A stretch of 64,000 nucleotides of DNA from JALOBO01 sp023228225 (GCA_041663585.1 JBAYMN010000001.1:62001-126000), one strand, 5' to 3'; numbered from the stretch's first letter, positions 55,727 through 64,000 are shown. Made by a program: numbers and translations. The notes: generated from the letters alone by a model not told the origin.

Positions 55727-56449
55727 ATGTTTAACATTAAAGAAAAAATCATTCAATTAGTAGCGAAAATTTTTGAACCTGATTTTAGTATTGATGAGGA
55801 ACTAATTTATTACATTAGCGGTAGTGAGGCACTTGCAAAACCGCTTACAAAAATTGAAGAAGAAGAACTAATTAAAGAATGGGGGATTGATAGTGACTAT
55901 GTGCGTGCTAAACTCATTGAACATAATTTGCGATTGGTAGTGTTTATTGCTAAAAAATTTGAACATACCGGTGCGGAAATAGAAGATTTAATATCTATTG
56001 GAACGATGGGATTAATTAAAGCAGTAAAAACTTTTAATTTTAGCAAAAACATTAAACTAGCAACTTATGCTACTCGTTGTATTCAAAATGAAATTTTAAT
56101 GTATTTAAGGCGTACGGTAAAATTAAGAGCAGAAATTTCGTTAGATGAACCGCTTGCGTTAGATTTTGATGGCAATGAACTATTAATTGCTGACGTGTTG
56201 GGCACAGAAAGCGATGCGATGCCTAAAAATATGGAAAAAGAAGTAGAAAAGGAAATACTTATAAAATCACTTGAAAAACTTAAAGAAAAAGAGATGTTAA
56301 TTATAAAATGGCGGTATGGTTTAAATGGTTGTACCGAAAAAACTCAAAAAGAAGTTGCCGAAATGATGGGTATTTCACAATCTTATATATCTCGCTTAGA
56401 AAAGCGTATTCTTATTAGACTAAAAAAAGATATTGATAAACTATTATAA
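55727..56449 (+). CDS. sigE: RNA polymerase sporulation sigma factor SigE
   Basis: A 240-residue pro-sigma-E. The N-terminal pro-sequence ends near YYISGSEAL (residues 28-36), the SpoIIGA cleavage zone. Region 2 has [17 protein letters not shown] and [14 protein letters not shown]; region 4 has the helix-turn-helix [13 protein letters not shown]. It directs early mother-cell genes including spoIIIA. AAAAGGAG precedes ATG 55727. A structured repeat starts five bases after its stop. Confidence 0.97.
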   Translation: MFNIKEKIIQLVAKIFEPDFSIDEELIYYISGSEALAKPLTKIEEEELIKEWGIDSDYVRAKLIEHNLRLVVFIAKKFEHTGAEIEDLISIGTMGLIKAVKTFNFSKNIKLATYATRCIQNEILMYLRRTVKLRAEISLDEPLALDFDGNELLIADVLGTESDAMPKNMEKEVEKEILIKSLEKLKEKEMLIIKWRYGLNGCTEKTQKEVAEMMGISQSYISRLEKRILIRLKKDIDKLL

Positions 56450-56453
56450 AATG

Positions 56454-56605
56454 TTATTCCGCCTTCGCTACCGCTAGGTGGAAATTATCATCGCATAAAG
56501 TTGTTATTTTAATCGCTTTCTGTGCAAACAGAACCCCGATGCGACCACTGGTGCTATTGGGAACCTGTTTGCACAGAAATCATCTTAAAATTCCTAACTT
56601 TATGC
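56454..56605 (+). other. Structured 3' element A downstream of sigE
   Basis: Hairpin 1: TTCCGCC (56457-56463) with GGTGGAA (56477-56483). Long hairpin: GCATAAAGTT (56493-56502) with AACTTTATGC (56596-56605); ATTTTAA (56506-56512) with TTAAAAT (56585-56591); a perfect 15-bp stem 56517-56531 with 56565-56579. The apical part holds CAGAACC (56529-56535) and GAACCTG (56561-56567). It would form the 3' end of the sigE mRNA or an independent RNA. Confidence 0.75.
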
Positions 56606-56677
56606 TACTTCACCTTTCTATTCAAAGATACAGCAATAATATATCTTTATTTAAGCAGGACACGCTAAGCAGTATAA

Positions 56678-56821
56678 ACGCAAAGATTTTTAAATAATTT
56701 TACTTAAAACAGGTTCTGACGCGTATGTATACGCTAGGTGGTTCTGTTTTAAGCAAAAGTGTTAAAAAGATTGCGTTTTTATGATGAAAAGTTCCGCTCG
56801 TCCGTTATGCGAGCGGAATAA
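56678..56821 (-). other. Structured 3' element B downstream of sigG
   Basis: On the minus strand: hairpin 1 pairs TTCCGCTCG with CGAGCGGAA (56810-56818 with 56792-56800). The long hairpin pairs 56771-56776 with 56678-56683, 56762-56768 with 56687-56693, and a 10-bp apical stem 56744-56753 with 56703-56712. The conserved CAGAACC and GAACCTG flank a loop that forms its own GCGTAT/ATACGC hairpin. Same shape as element A with largely different stem sequences. Confidence 0.75.
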
Positions 56822-56822
56822 A

Positions 56823-57599
56823 TTAACCGTCTATTATGTGTTTTATATGGTCTATCGCATTTTTTTCTAGTCGGCTAACTTGTGCTTGTGAAATTCCAAC
56901 TTCATCGGATACTTCAATTTGAGTTTTTCCATCATAATACCTTAAAAATAAAATTTCTTTTTCGCGTCTGTTTAATTTTACTAATGCATTTTGCAATGTA
57001 ACACTTTCTAACCAACTGTCAGAATTATTTTTATTGTCAGATATTTGATCCATTAGTTTTACTGTTTCTGTTCCATCATGATATACAGGGTCAAATAGTG
57101 AAAGCGGTTCGCTAATTGCATCTAAGGCACATGCAACTTCTTTCATAGGTAATTCAATGTCCTTTGCTATATCTTCTATTGAAGGTTCGGCTTCGCTTTC
57201 AATAAGCAATTTTTCGCGTGATTTTAATGCTTTATATGCTGTATCACGCATACTGCGACTAACACGCACACTGCTATTATCTCTTAAATATCGTCTGATT
57301 TCACCTATAATCATTGGTACAGCATAGGTAGAAAACCGAACATTTAATTCGGTGTTAAAATTTTCCATAGCCTTAATAAGACCTATACAGCCAACTTGAA
57401 ATATGTCATCAATATTCTCTTTTCTATTCATAAAACGCTGTACAACGCTTAATACAAGACGCATATTGCCAATTATAAATTCGTGCCGTGCTTCTTTATC
57501 GCCTTGCTTGACTTTTTGCATCAATTCGGTAATTTGTTTATTTTTAAGCATTGGCAGGGTAGAAGTGTTAACCCCGCAAATTATAACTTTGTTAGACAT
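56823..57599 (-). CDS. sigG: RNA polymerase sporulation sigma factor SigG
   Basis: A 258-residue forespore sigma factor. The N-terminal VIICGVNTSTLPMLKNKQ is typical of SigG (the SigF-like anti-sigma contact end). Region 2: IGNMRLVLSVVQRF and DDIFQVGCIGLIKAM; region 4: EVGISQAQVSRLEKNA. AGGAGAAC precedes ATG. In most Clostridia sigG follows sigE on the same strand; here it is inverted and convergent. Confidence 0.97.
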   Translation of the reverse strand: MSNKVIICGVNTSTLPMLKNKQITELMQKVKQGDKEARHEFIIGNMRLVLSVVQRFMNRKENIDDIFQVGCIGLIKAMENFNTELNVRFSTYAVPMIIGEIRRYLRDNSSVRVSRSMRDTAYKALKSREKLLIESEAEPSIEDIAKDIELPMKEVACALDAISEPLSLFDPVYHDGTETVKLMDQISDNKNNSDSWLESVTLQNALVKLNRREKEILFLRYYDGKTQIEVSDEVGISQAQVSRLEKNAIDHIKHIIDG

Positions 57600-57628
57600 T
57601 TTGTTCTCCTAAAATTTTTGAACAAAGA

Positions 57629-57658
57629 TATAATATCCATTCTTACAAATTTTTATAC
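57629..57658 (-). promoter_or_regulatory. Sigma-F-like promoter of sigG
   Basis: On the minus strand GTATA (57658-57654), 15-bp spacer, GGATATTATA (57638-57629). This matches the sigma-F form GYWTA-N15-GGnrAnAnTR at most positions. sigG is transcribed by sigma-F in Bacillus subtilis, so the match fits the expected control. Confidence 0.6.
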
Positions 57659-57723
57659 ATTTGCAATTTTTTGGAAATATAAAATAGAAAAAGGCAAATT
57701 GGATAAAATTATCATATAAATCA

Positions 57724-57752
57724 TTGAAATTATATTAAATTTATGATATAAT
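57724..57752 (+). promoter_or_regulatory. Strong sigma-A-type promoter of the OLE-type RNA
   Basis: TTGAAA (57724-57729), 17-bp spacer, TATAAT (57747-57752). Transcription would start near 57760, a few bases before the closing helix of the RNA. Confidence 0.85.
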
Positions 57753-57764
57753 TTTCTTATATAT

Positions 57765-58343
57765 TTTACGAAGGCGCAGTATTCTAGTCAGTTATTTGTA
57801 TGGTGAAGGCGAGGAAGAGCGTTATATGGCACATCGATGAACCTTCTTGTGTTTGCCCTGATTGCCCAAATTGGGGTGAATGCTGGAAGAAAGAATAGTG
57901 GGCGGTTCATAACGGCATATGGAAGGCGTACCCAATATTCGCGGAGACCTATTATGGTGATAGTTGATATTATTACTGTTTAGGATTAAACCTGTGATGC
58001 GGCAAAATTTAGCTGTGTACAGTGTAGCCTGCCTTGAGTGAGATTATGTGAATTTAATGTCGTAAATATTTTTGGTGGCCACTAGAAATGTTTATCTGGT
58101 TAATGAAACTGATTTTGCGAAAAAGGCTAGTTATATAGATAACTGTCAAGGAAAGCTTCTAGACTGTAAAATATTCATATTAGGGATTACAATGTGGTCT
58201 GAGTGGCAATTCAGTCTGTTAATTAGTAATGTTAACACTTTTGCCTTAAAAGGAAACTGCTTGTTTGGTGACAGCAAGTGGCAATAGGGGAAAACCTACT
58301 GAACCTAAGCCGCAAGGTTTACTTAATATGGAGCCTTCGTAAA
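57765..58343 (+). ncRNA. ole: Probable OLE RNA (ornate large extremophilic RNA)
   Basis: A 579-nt noncoding region richer in G+C than its surroundings, closed by a perfect 11-bp helix: TTTACGAAGGC (57765-57775) with GCCTTCGTAAA (58333-58343). Local hairpins include TAGG/CCTA around GGAAAA and AACCT/AGGTT near the 3' end. It has its own strong promoter and is followed at once by oapA, the gene of the known OLE-binding membrane protein. OLE RNAs are about 600 nt and are linked to oapA in Bacillota. The class is assigned by size, structure and neighbour, not by a covariance search. Confidence 0.8.
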
Positions 58344-58365
58344 TATATATATTTATATAATGCAC

Positions 58366-58403
58366 ATATATTGTGTATTATATACGTATAACACACAATA
58401 TAT
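58366..58403 (+). promoter_or_regulatory. Hairpin between OLE RNA and oapA
   Basis: ATATATTGTGT (58366-58376) pairs perfectly with ACACAATATAT (58393-58403), ending four bases before the oapA AAAGGGA. It may act as a processing site or affect oapA translation. Confidence 0.5.
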
Positions 58404-58417
58404 ATTAAAGGGATAAT

Positions 58418-59122
58418 ATGAAAAATAGATTAAGCACTAGCAAACAGTCTGAACAAGTAGAAATTAAACAACAAAATGTCATTGCGGTTATGCCACAAGT
58501 TACTAATCAAACTATTGTTAATGTTGCGAAATCGCCAGTTAAAAGTGCTATTGTAAACAATAACAAAAAAATTACTAAAAAGTTTAGCAACCTAAAATGG
58601 CCACTTCAAATTGGTGTTTTAACTCTTGCGTTATCTTTACTTTTTAGCGTAATATCCGAAATTATTCTTTCGGGTGCAGGCATAATAATTGCGATATTTT
58701 TAATTTTAATATTAATGATTGTTAGCATTATGTTTGATATGTTAGGTGTTGCTGCGGCAGCGTGTCTTGAAGAACCATTACTTGCTATGGCTGCAAAAAA
58801 AATAGTCGGGGCCAGAGAGGCTATTGCGCTTGTAAAAAATGCAGATAAAGTTTCTAGTTTTTCATCTGATGTAATCGGTGATATTTGTGGTATTTTAAGC
58901 GGTGCCGCAGGTGCTGCACTTGCACTTAATATTATTAATTCTATTGGTGGCGATATAGTTATAGGCACAATTGTTAGTAGTATTATTGCTGCCTTTATGG
59001 TGCTTGGCAAAGCACTTTGCAAGGGATTTGCATTTGAAAACTCTGAAACGATTGTACTGTTTGCTGGTAAGATAATAAGTTTTTTTAGAGGAATGTTTAA
59101 AGCAATTTTTAAAAAGAAATAA
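58418..59122 (+). CDS. oapA: OLE-associated protein OapA
   Basis: A 234-residue membrane protein. A polar N-terminus (1-58) is followed by membrane segments at about 62-82, 88-112, 148-170 and 178-200. The loop after segment 2 has MFDMLGVAAAA, EPLLAMAAKK, GAREAIALVKNADKVSSF and DVIGDICGILSGAAG, which I recall as the strongly conserved OapA core. OapA binds OLE RNA and holds the complex at the membrane. AAAGGGA precedes ATG 58418. The tail is Lys-rich. Confidence 0.85.
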   Translation: MKNRLSTSKQSEQVEIKQQNVIAVMPQVTNQTIVNVAKSPVKSAIVNNNKKITKKFSNLKWPLQIGVLTLALSLLFSVISEIILSGAGIIIAIFLILILMIVSIMFDMLGVAAAACLEEPLLAMAAKKIVGAREAIALVKNADKVSSFSSDVIGDICGILSGAAGAALALNIINSIGGDIVIGTIVSSIIAAFMVLGKALCKGFAFENSETIVLFAGKIISFFRGMFKAIFKKK

Positions 59123-59247
59123 TTTTTTAATTATGAATTTTGAAGCGTTAGCGACTTATAATTTTGCATTTTATTTTCTACATTTAACTTTATAAATTGG
59201 TATTACAAGTTATATTATTACATATATTAAATAAGCAAAGAGGTAAG

Positions 59248-60114
59248 ATGAAAGTTAGCGTTCCAAGCATAGTTATATATTTGATTTCCACTTTATTAAT
59301 CATATATGGGGCTTTTGAGTATTTTTCGGCTACAAATGAATTTATTACAATAGCACTACTCGTAGTTGTTATTGTTATTGTATTTTTAACTACTATGTTT
59401 TATTCCCAAAAAAATGTTCCTGCTTTTAGAACATGTTTTTTGCTTATTGCTATCGGAGGTATAATAGTTTTCTTATATTACATATTACAAAGATTAGGTG
59501 TAACACAACATTTTTCATCAATCACCGATATAAAAGAATTTATACTGTCAACAGGCAGTTTTGGTGTGTTTGTTTATATTTTTATTTCATTTTTGCAAGT
59601 AACTTTTATTCCTATTCCAGCAATGGTTACTGTATTAGCCGGTGTTGCGATTTATGGTCCATTTTGGGCTTCAATATTAAGCCTTATTGGAATAATGCTT
59701 GGCGCAATGACGGCATTTATTTTAGGAAAAATATTTGGATTTAGATTAATTAAATGGGTTGTTGGCGATGACAGTGCGCATAAATACGCTAAAATGCTAA
59801 ATAAAAAAGGCAAATTTCTACTTATTGCAATGTTTTTATTACCTATTTTTCCCGATGATTTATTATGCTTAGTGGCAGGTACTACCGAAATGTCTTATGG
59901 ATTTTTCTTTTTAGCAAACTTAATTACAAGACCGGTTGCTATTTTTCCCATAGCATATTTTGTTAGCGGGACGCTAGTGCCGTATAGTGGCTGGGGTCTT
60001 TATGTTTGGCCAATTATAATAATTTTGCTTGGAGTAACTATATTTTTATTCTATAAATATCAAGATAAATTAGAAAAATTTATATACAAGATATTAAAAA
60101 TTAAAAATAAATAA
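59248..60114 (+). CDS. VTT/DedA-family membrane protein
   Basis: A 288-residue protein with six or more membrane segments. The VTT core shows PIPAMVTVLAGVAIYGPFW, then GAMTAFILGK and LFIxPDDLLC-like LLPIFPDDLLCLVAG. Such proteins (TVP38/TMEM64, DedA) act in lipid flipping and membrane homeostasis. ATG 59248 follows AGAGGTAAG. It lies downstream of oapA and ends 14 bp from the convergent PBP gene. Confidence 0.85.
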   Translation: MKVSVPSIVIYLISTLLIIYGAFEYFSATNEFITIALLVVVIVIVFLTTMFYSQKNVPAFRTCFLLIAIGGIIVFLYYILQRLGVTQHFSSITDIKEFILSTGSFGVFVYIFISFLQVTFIPIPAMVTVLAGVAIYGPFWASILSLIGIMLGAMTAFILGKIFGFRLIKWVVGDDSAHKYAKMLNKKGKFLLIAMFLLPIFPDDLLCLVAGTTEMSYGFFFLANLITRPVAIFPIAYFVSGTLVPYSGWGLYVWPIIIILLGVTIFLFYKYQDKLEKFIYKILKIKNK

Positions 60115-60128
60115 TTTGCCTATGTTAT

Positions 60129-62528
60129 TTAAATAATGTTTGTAACGATTTTAAAATACCATTTCGTGGACTTGTTTTGCATTTTTGATTTTAATTCTTC
60201 TGTTTGTTTTTTTATTAATTCATCTTTTATGTTTTTTGCTTTTTCAATCTGTGTATTATTTTCATCTTTATTTAAGTTTATATTCTCTAAATATATTTTT
60301 ATTGATGTGCTTTCTTCTGTTAATATTTGTTCTGTTTTAGGATTTTTTATAGTGGCTTTAATAAAATACTCATTGTATGTTTTGGGTTTTATTGTTTTGT
60401 CAGTATATTTAACTGTTTCGGCGGTATTTGTAATAACTGAAAGGATTGTTTCTTTAATGCCTTCTTTACGCACTATTTCATATGTTACATAATTTTCGGG
60501 AGTAAAAGTTATTACGGGTAAACCGAAAACAATTTCTACATTAAAATTTTTAATATTAAGTTCCATAAAATTTTTTGAAATTTCCTGTGGTAGATTTTTA
60601 GTACTAAAAATTTCTGTGGTTACATACCTATCTGGTATAAAATCATTTGCTAATAATACTTTTTGATTTTCAGCAAGTTCTTTATTATCTATTTTTTGTT
60701 CAATAACTGTTTCGGGAACGGTAAACGCCGGCGGGGTGTTTTTTGAATAAAGTTTTTTATAAATTTCACGCGACATAATACTTGGGTATGTTCCTCCATT
60801 ACAATTATCAGGCATTTTTGTGTTTTGTGGCGCTCCATACCAAATACACATAGTATGTTGTGTGGTATAGGATAAATTCCACGCATCTGAATTGCCACTG
60901 TCTGTACCTACCGTACCTGTTTTTGATGCCACGTCAAAATTTAATGAATTTAATTTTTTTGCTGTGCCATCGATTACAGCAGTTTTTAATACATCGGTTA
61001 TTAAATAAGCAGTATCTTCACCCATAATTTTTATGGGATTTTTAGTATTTTCATATAATGTTTTGCCATTTTCATCAACTAGTTTACGCACAAATGAAAC
61101 TGGTATAAAATTTCCGCCATTAGCAAAACTCATATAACTATTTGCCATTTGTAACGGGGTAACACCATATGTAAATCCGCCTAAACTTAGTGCTAAATTA
61201 TTGTCGTTAGGTGCAAAACAAATTCCACTTTTTTCCGCAAAAGTTTTTGCGCGTTCTATGCCTACATAACTCAAAGTTTTAACCGCTGGAATATTTTTAG
61301 ATTCTGCTATTGCTTTGCGTACACTTATCCAACCGCTAAAATCATTTTTGACATTTTGAGGAGTGTAACCGCTAATGTCTATTGGTTCATCAAGTATTGG
61401 TGTTGCTGGTGTAATAAGTCGATATTCAAAGGCGGGGGCGTAAACCAGAATAGGTTTAATTGCAGAGCCGGGTTGCCTTTTTACGGTAGAAACATTTTGC
61501 GTGCCTTTGCCTATAAAAGCATTGACTCCGCCTGTTTTGTTATCTAAAATAACTACCGCATTATCTATAACCTCGTTTTTTGGGTATAATTCCGGATTTG
61601 AAACGATATCTCGTACATCCTCAGTTAAGTTTTTATCTAAATATGTATAAATTTTAATACCTGACATAATCAGTTCACGTTCCGTTAAATTTAACAGATC
61701 TGCACTTTCGCTAAGCGCCGCCGCTGCATAAGTATTACTTTGTTCTAATTCTTTAAGAGTAGAATTAGATATCTTTAATTCAGTATTAATCGCTTTTTGA
61801 TATTCAGAATTAGTTATGTGTTTGTCTTCAAGCATTTCGTTTAAAACCAAATTTCGCCGACTTAAACATTTATCAGGATTGTAAAGTGGCGAATATAATC
61901 TTGGCGATTTTATCATAGCGGCAAGCATAGCGCTTTCAGCAATATCTAATTCTTTGGCACTTTTGTTAAAAAAGTTTTGTGAAGCAGATTCTATACCGTA
62001 TGAATTATTACCAAAATATATTACATTCAAATATGTTTCCAAAATATCGTTTTTTGAGAATTGTGCTTCAAGTTTTTTAGTTAGTAGCATTTCGGTTAGT
62101 TTGCGGGTTAAGGTTTTTTCCCCTGTTAAATGAGTGTTTTTTATGAGTTGCTGGCTAATTGTTGAACCACCTTGCAAATCATTTGGATTTGCAATATTAT
62201 GAAATATCGCTTTTGCAATTCTGCCATAGTTTAATCCATTATGACTGTAAAATCGCTTGTCTTCTATACTGATAAATGCGTTTAACGTATATTCAGGTAA
62301 TTCAGATAGATTAGCGGTCGCTCTGTGTGAATACAACTGCTGGTCTAATAGAGCATCATTATTATCATAAATTTCGGTTTTTGCATAGACTTCTAAAAGT
62401 TTGGATTTGTCAAACTCCACATTTGCGTTTGTGTTTAAAATTTGTGTACCCATATAAAATATTGCAGAGGCAGATATTGCACCCACAAGCAAGATTAATA
62501 TTATAATAATTTTAAGTATTTTACGCAT
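60129..62528 (-). CDS. Class A penicillin-binding protein
   Basis: A 799-residue bifunctional peptidoglycan synthase. One N-terminal membrane segment (residues 7-27), a GT51 glycosyltransferase with catalytic Glu89 in SIEDKRFYSHNG and GGSTISQQLIKN, and a transpeptidase with PGSAIKP (Ser near 354), SKN and SKTGT. The C-terminus adds about 150 residues with a fibronectin-type flavour and a Lys/Glu-rich tail. It may be a PBP1-type or a spore-specific enzyme; sequence alone does not tell. Confidence 0.95.
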   Translation of the reverse strand: MRKILKIIIILILLVGAISASAIFYMGTQILNTNANVEFDKSKLLEVYAKTEIYDNNDALLDQQLYSHRATANLSELPEYTLNAFISIEDKRFYSHNGLNYGRIAKAIFHNIANPNDLQGGSTISQQLIKNTHLTGEKTLTRKLTEMLLTKKLEAQFSKNDILETYLNVIYFGNNSYGIESASQNFFNKSAKELDIAESAMLAAMIKSPRLYSPLYNPDKCLSRRNLVLNEMLEDKHITNSEYQKAINTELKISNSTLKELEQSNTYAAAALSESADLLNLTERELIMSGIKIYTYLDKNLTEDVRDIVSNPELYPKNEVIDNAVVILDNKTGGVNAFIGKGTQNVSTVKRQPGSAIKPILVYAPAFEYRLITPATPILDEPIDISGYTPQNVKNDFSGWISVRKAIAESKNIPAVKTLSYVGIERAKTFAEKSGICFAPNDNNLALSLGGFTYGVTPLQMANSYMSFANGGNFIPVSFVRKLVDENGKTLYENTKNPIKIMGEDTAYLITDVLKTAVIDGTAKKLNSLNFDVASKTGTVGTDSGNSDAWNLSYTTQHTMCIWYGAPQNTKMPDNCNGGTYPSIMSREIYKKLYSKNTPPAFTVPETVIEQKIDNKELAENQKVLLANDFIPDRYVTTEIFSTKNLPQEISKNFMELNIKNFNVEIVFGLPVITFTPENYVTYEIVRKEGIKETILSVITNTAETVKYTDKTIKPKTYNEYFIKATIKNPKTEQILTEESTSIKIYLENINLNKDENNTQIEKAKNIKDELIKKQTEELKSKMQNKSTKWYFKIVTNII

Positions 62529-62599
62529 ATTTGATAATTTGCCTTTTATTTGTACTTAATTAGTATTACTAAATTATTAATAAATATTAGACATATAAG

Positions 62600-62628
62600 T
62601 TGAAAATTTTTTAAATTAATTGTATAAT
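62600..62628 (+). promoter_or_regulatory. Sigma-A-type promoter for miaB
   Basis: TTGAAA (62600-62605), 17-bp spacer, TATAAT (62623-62628), 48 bp before ATG 62677. Confidence 0.8.
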
Positions 62629-62676
62629 TAAATAGCAAAATTTTGTTTGTTAATGCTTTTGTCATATAGAGGATTT

Positions 62677-64000
62677 ATGAATACCAAACTTTACCATATA
62701 GTTACATACGGTTGCCAAATGAATGTGCATGAATCCGAAAAAATTGCAGGGCAACTTTACGCACTTAGTTACACTGCAACTGACAATATAGAGTTAGCCG
62801 ATATTATTATATTTAACACTTGTTGCATTAGAGAAAGTGCAGAAACTAAGGAAATAGGCAATATTGGTGCTGTAAAAACCATTAAAAAATCAAGGCCCAA
62901 TGTTATTGTAGCAGTTGTTGGTTGTATGACACAGCAAAAAGGTTTTGCTGAAAATTTAATAAAAAAATTTCCCTTTATTAACATTGTACTTGGCACACAC
63001 AACATAAATAAATTATCTAATTCAATACTTAGCGTGCTTAATGACAGAAAACGAATAAACGAAATAATAGATTCTTGTGACTATACAGATAAAAATGTAC
63101 CGATAATACGCGATCGTACGCTTAATGCATGGGTAAATATAATGTATGGTTGCAATAACTTTTGCACATATTGCATTGTACCTTATGTTCGCGGTAGAGA
63201 AGTAAGCCGACTAACCGAAGAAATTTTACAAGATGTCAAAGAACTTGTCCAGCAGAAAAATTATAAAATAATAACGCTACTTGGACAAAATGTAAATTCA
63301 TATTCTTCATCTTTAAATGGCGAAAAAGTAGATTTTGCTAAACTTTTACGACTTATAAACAATATAGAGGGGGAGTTCAGAATTAAATTTATGACTTCGC
63401 ACCCAAAAGATTTATCTAATGAATTAATTAGTGCTATTAAAGAATGTAAAAAAGTTAGCAAATATTTACATTTACCCGTTCAGTCCGGTAGCACACAAGT
63501 ACTTAAACGTATGAATAGGCGATATACTAGGGAACATTATTTAAATTTAATTGAAAAATTACGTACAAAAATTCCCGATATAGCGCTTTCTACTGATATT
63601 ATTGTTGGGTTTCCGGGCGAAACGGAAAAAGATTTTGAAGATACTTGCGATTTAATACAAAAAGTTAGATATAATGGTGCATTTGTATTTATGTTTTCCA
63701 AGCGTAGCGGTACTGTTGCGGAAACAATGCCCAACCAAATTGAACTGGCGGTTAAACGCGAACGCATTCATAGACTACTTGAAATTCAAAAACAAATTAA
63801 CAACAAAATGGCTGATGAAGAAATAGGTAAAAAGTTTGAAGTGCTTATAGAAGAAGTTACCGAAAAAGAAGCAATCGCCAGCACTTCATTTGGAAAAGTT
63901 GTGCGAATTAAAGATGCAAATTTGCGTGTTGGCTCAATTGTTGATATTATAGTTACAAATGTAAAAGGCTCTAAACTAATAGGCGAAGTTTATTTAGGAG
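62677..64000 (+). CDS. miaB: tRNA-2-methylthio-N6-dimethylallyladenosine synthase MiaB (cut by window end)
   Basis: An open frame of 441 codons that runs off the right edge. The N-terminal UPF0004 domain has YGCQMNVHES, NTCCIRE and VGCMTQ with its cluster cysteines; the radical SAM motif CNNFCTYC follows near residue 165; a TRAM domain (GKKFEVLIEE, then RVGSIVDIIV) is reached at the end. MiaB usually has about 440-450 residues, so only the last few are missing. GAGGA precedes ATG 62677. Confidence 0.95.
   Translation, partial: MNTKLYHIVTYGCQMNVHESEKIAGQLYALSYTATDNIELADIIIFNTCCIRESAETKEIGNIGAVKTIKKSRPNVIVAVVGCMTQQKGFAENLIKKFPFINIVLGTHNINKLSNSILSVLNDRKRINEIIDSCDYTDKNVPIIRDRTLNAWVNIMYGCNNFCTYCIVPYVRGREVSRLTEEILQDVKELVQQKNYKIITLLGQNVNSYSSSLNGEKVDFAKLLRLINNIEGEFRIKFMTSHPKDLSNELISAIKECKKVSKYLHLPVQSGSTQVLKRMNRRYTREHYLNLIEKLRTKIPDIALSTDIIVGFPGETEKDFEDTCDLIQKVRYNGAFVFMFSKRSGTVAETMPNQIELAVKRERIHRLLEIQKQINNKMADEEIGKKFEVLIEEVTEKEAIASTSFGKVVRIKDANLRVGSIVDIIVTNVKGSKLIGEVYLG

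Larger units (their letters stand above)
56454..56821. repeat. 368-bp diverged inverted repeat between sigE and sigG
   Basis: Arm A (+) begins four bases after the sigE stop; arm B (-) begins one base after the sigG stop. Read from each gene outward they align without gaps over about 82 nt: both begin TTATTCCGC, share GGAA 27-30 bases in, TCATC, then CAGAACC; after a variable loop both have GAACCTG. The centre (near 56636) is a small AAAGATA/TATCTTT hairpin. No ORF is present. Confidence 0.9.

Noticed and set aside
56454..56821. Insertion sequence or MITE between sigE and sigG.
   Set aside because: There are short terminal repeats, but no transposase and no target duplication; the copies each follow a stop codon and keep stem pairing with different sequences. 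It cannot be fully excluded.
58072..58287. 71-codon ORF inside the OLE-type RNA.
   Set aside because: No ribosome binding site, no protein-like pattern, and it lies within a region closed by an 11-bp helix.
57765..58343. RNase P RNA or tmRNA as the identity of the large RNA.
   Set aside because: The hallmark RNase P and tmRNA (alanine acceptor with encoded CCA) sequences are not present, and oapA downstream points to OLE.
1..64000. CRISPR arrays, prophage, rRNA, insertion sequences.
   Set aside because: None seen on either strand.

Overview
The window is a strongly AT-rich stretch of chromosome from an endospore-forming member of the Bacillota, most likely an uncultured clostridium. The evidence is the set of sporulation loci (spoVAC-AD-AE, a yunB homologue, the full spoIIIAA-AH operon, spoIIGA, sigE, sigG), a Clostridia-like housekeeping order, AGGAGG ribosome binding sites, TTGACA/TATAAT promoters, and UGA read as stop. 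I see no phage, insertion sequence or CRISPR array. Almost all genes lie on the + strand; the exceptions are a lipoprotein gene, a small membrane protein gene, sigG and a class A PBP gene.

Layout. 1-510: left flank with tRNA-Tyr. 510-2663 (-): Asn/Thr-rich lipoprotein. 2.7-5.3 kb: spoVA genes and yunB. 5.4-8.25 kb: large unrecognised membrane-anchored protein. 8.3-19.5 kb: rarA, rubrerythrin, lepA-hemW, hisS, tcdA, an RseC-like gene, trxA, a cysteine desulfurase with a cysteine-poor NifU-like partner, ruvX, a DUF1292 gene and two very small proteins. 19.7-35.4 kb: the translation and envelope cluster rpsB-tsf-x-x-frr-x-uppS-cdsA-rseP-(PolC-derived exonuclease)-rimP-nusA-rnpM-infB-rbfA-nrnA-truB, which lacks the usual pyrH and dxr. 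35.5-44.3 kb: AP-endonuclease-like gene, efp, spoIIIA operon, nusB-xseA-xseB. 45.3-51.4 kb: a PAP2-TsaE fusion, tsaB, rimI, hydrolase, membrane-anchored MurF-like ligase, ddl. 52.2-57.6 kb: ftsA-ftsZ-spoIIGA-sigE facing an inverted sigG. 57.7-60.1 kb: a 580-nt structured RNA read as OLE RNA, its protein partner oapA, and a VTT/DedA membrane protein. 60.1-64 kb: PBP (-) and miaB (cut by the window end).

How the genes connect. SigE (activated by SpoIIGA) drives the mother-cell programme that includes spoIIIA, whose channel supports SigG in the forespore. SigG then controls late genes such as spoVA, which loads dipicolinic acid. A sigma-F-like promoter precedes sigG. tsaE, tsaB and tcdA belong to t6A/ct6A tRNA modification; truB, miaB, lepA, efp, rbfA, rimP and infB are other translation factors.

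The least explained signal is a 368-bp diverged inverted repeat between the convergent sigE and sigG. One copy follows each stop codon; the two copies align without gaps over about 82 nt and keep the same hairpins through different sequences. Other notable items are the OLE RNA/OapA locus, the PAP2-TsaE fusion with an internal ribosome binding site, a PolC reduced to its OB and exonuclease parts, an orphan promoter-RNA-terminator unit before frr, and a 25-residue Lys/Ala/Pro peptide. All calls come from reading the sequence; no database search was run.
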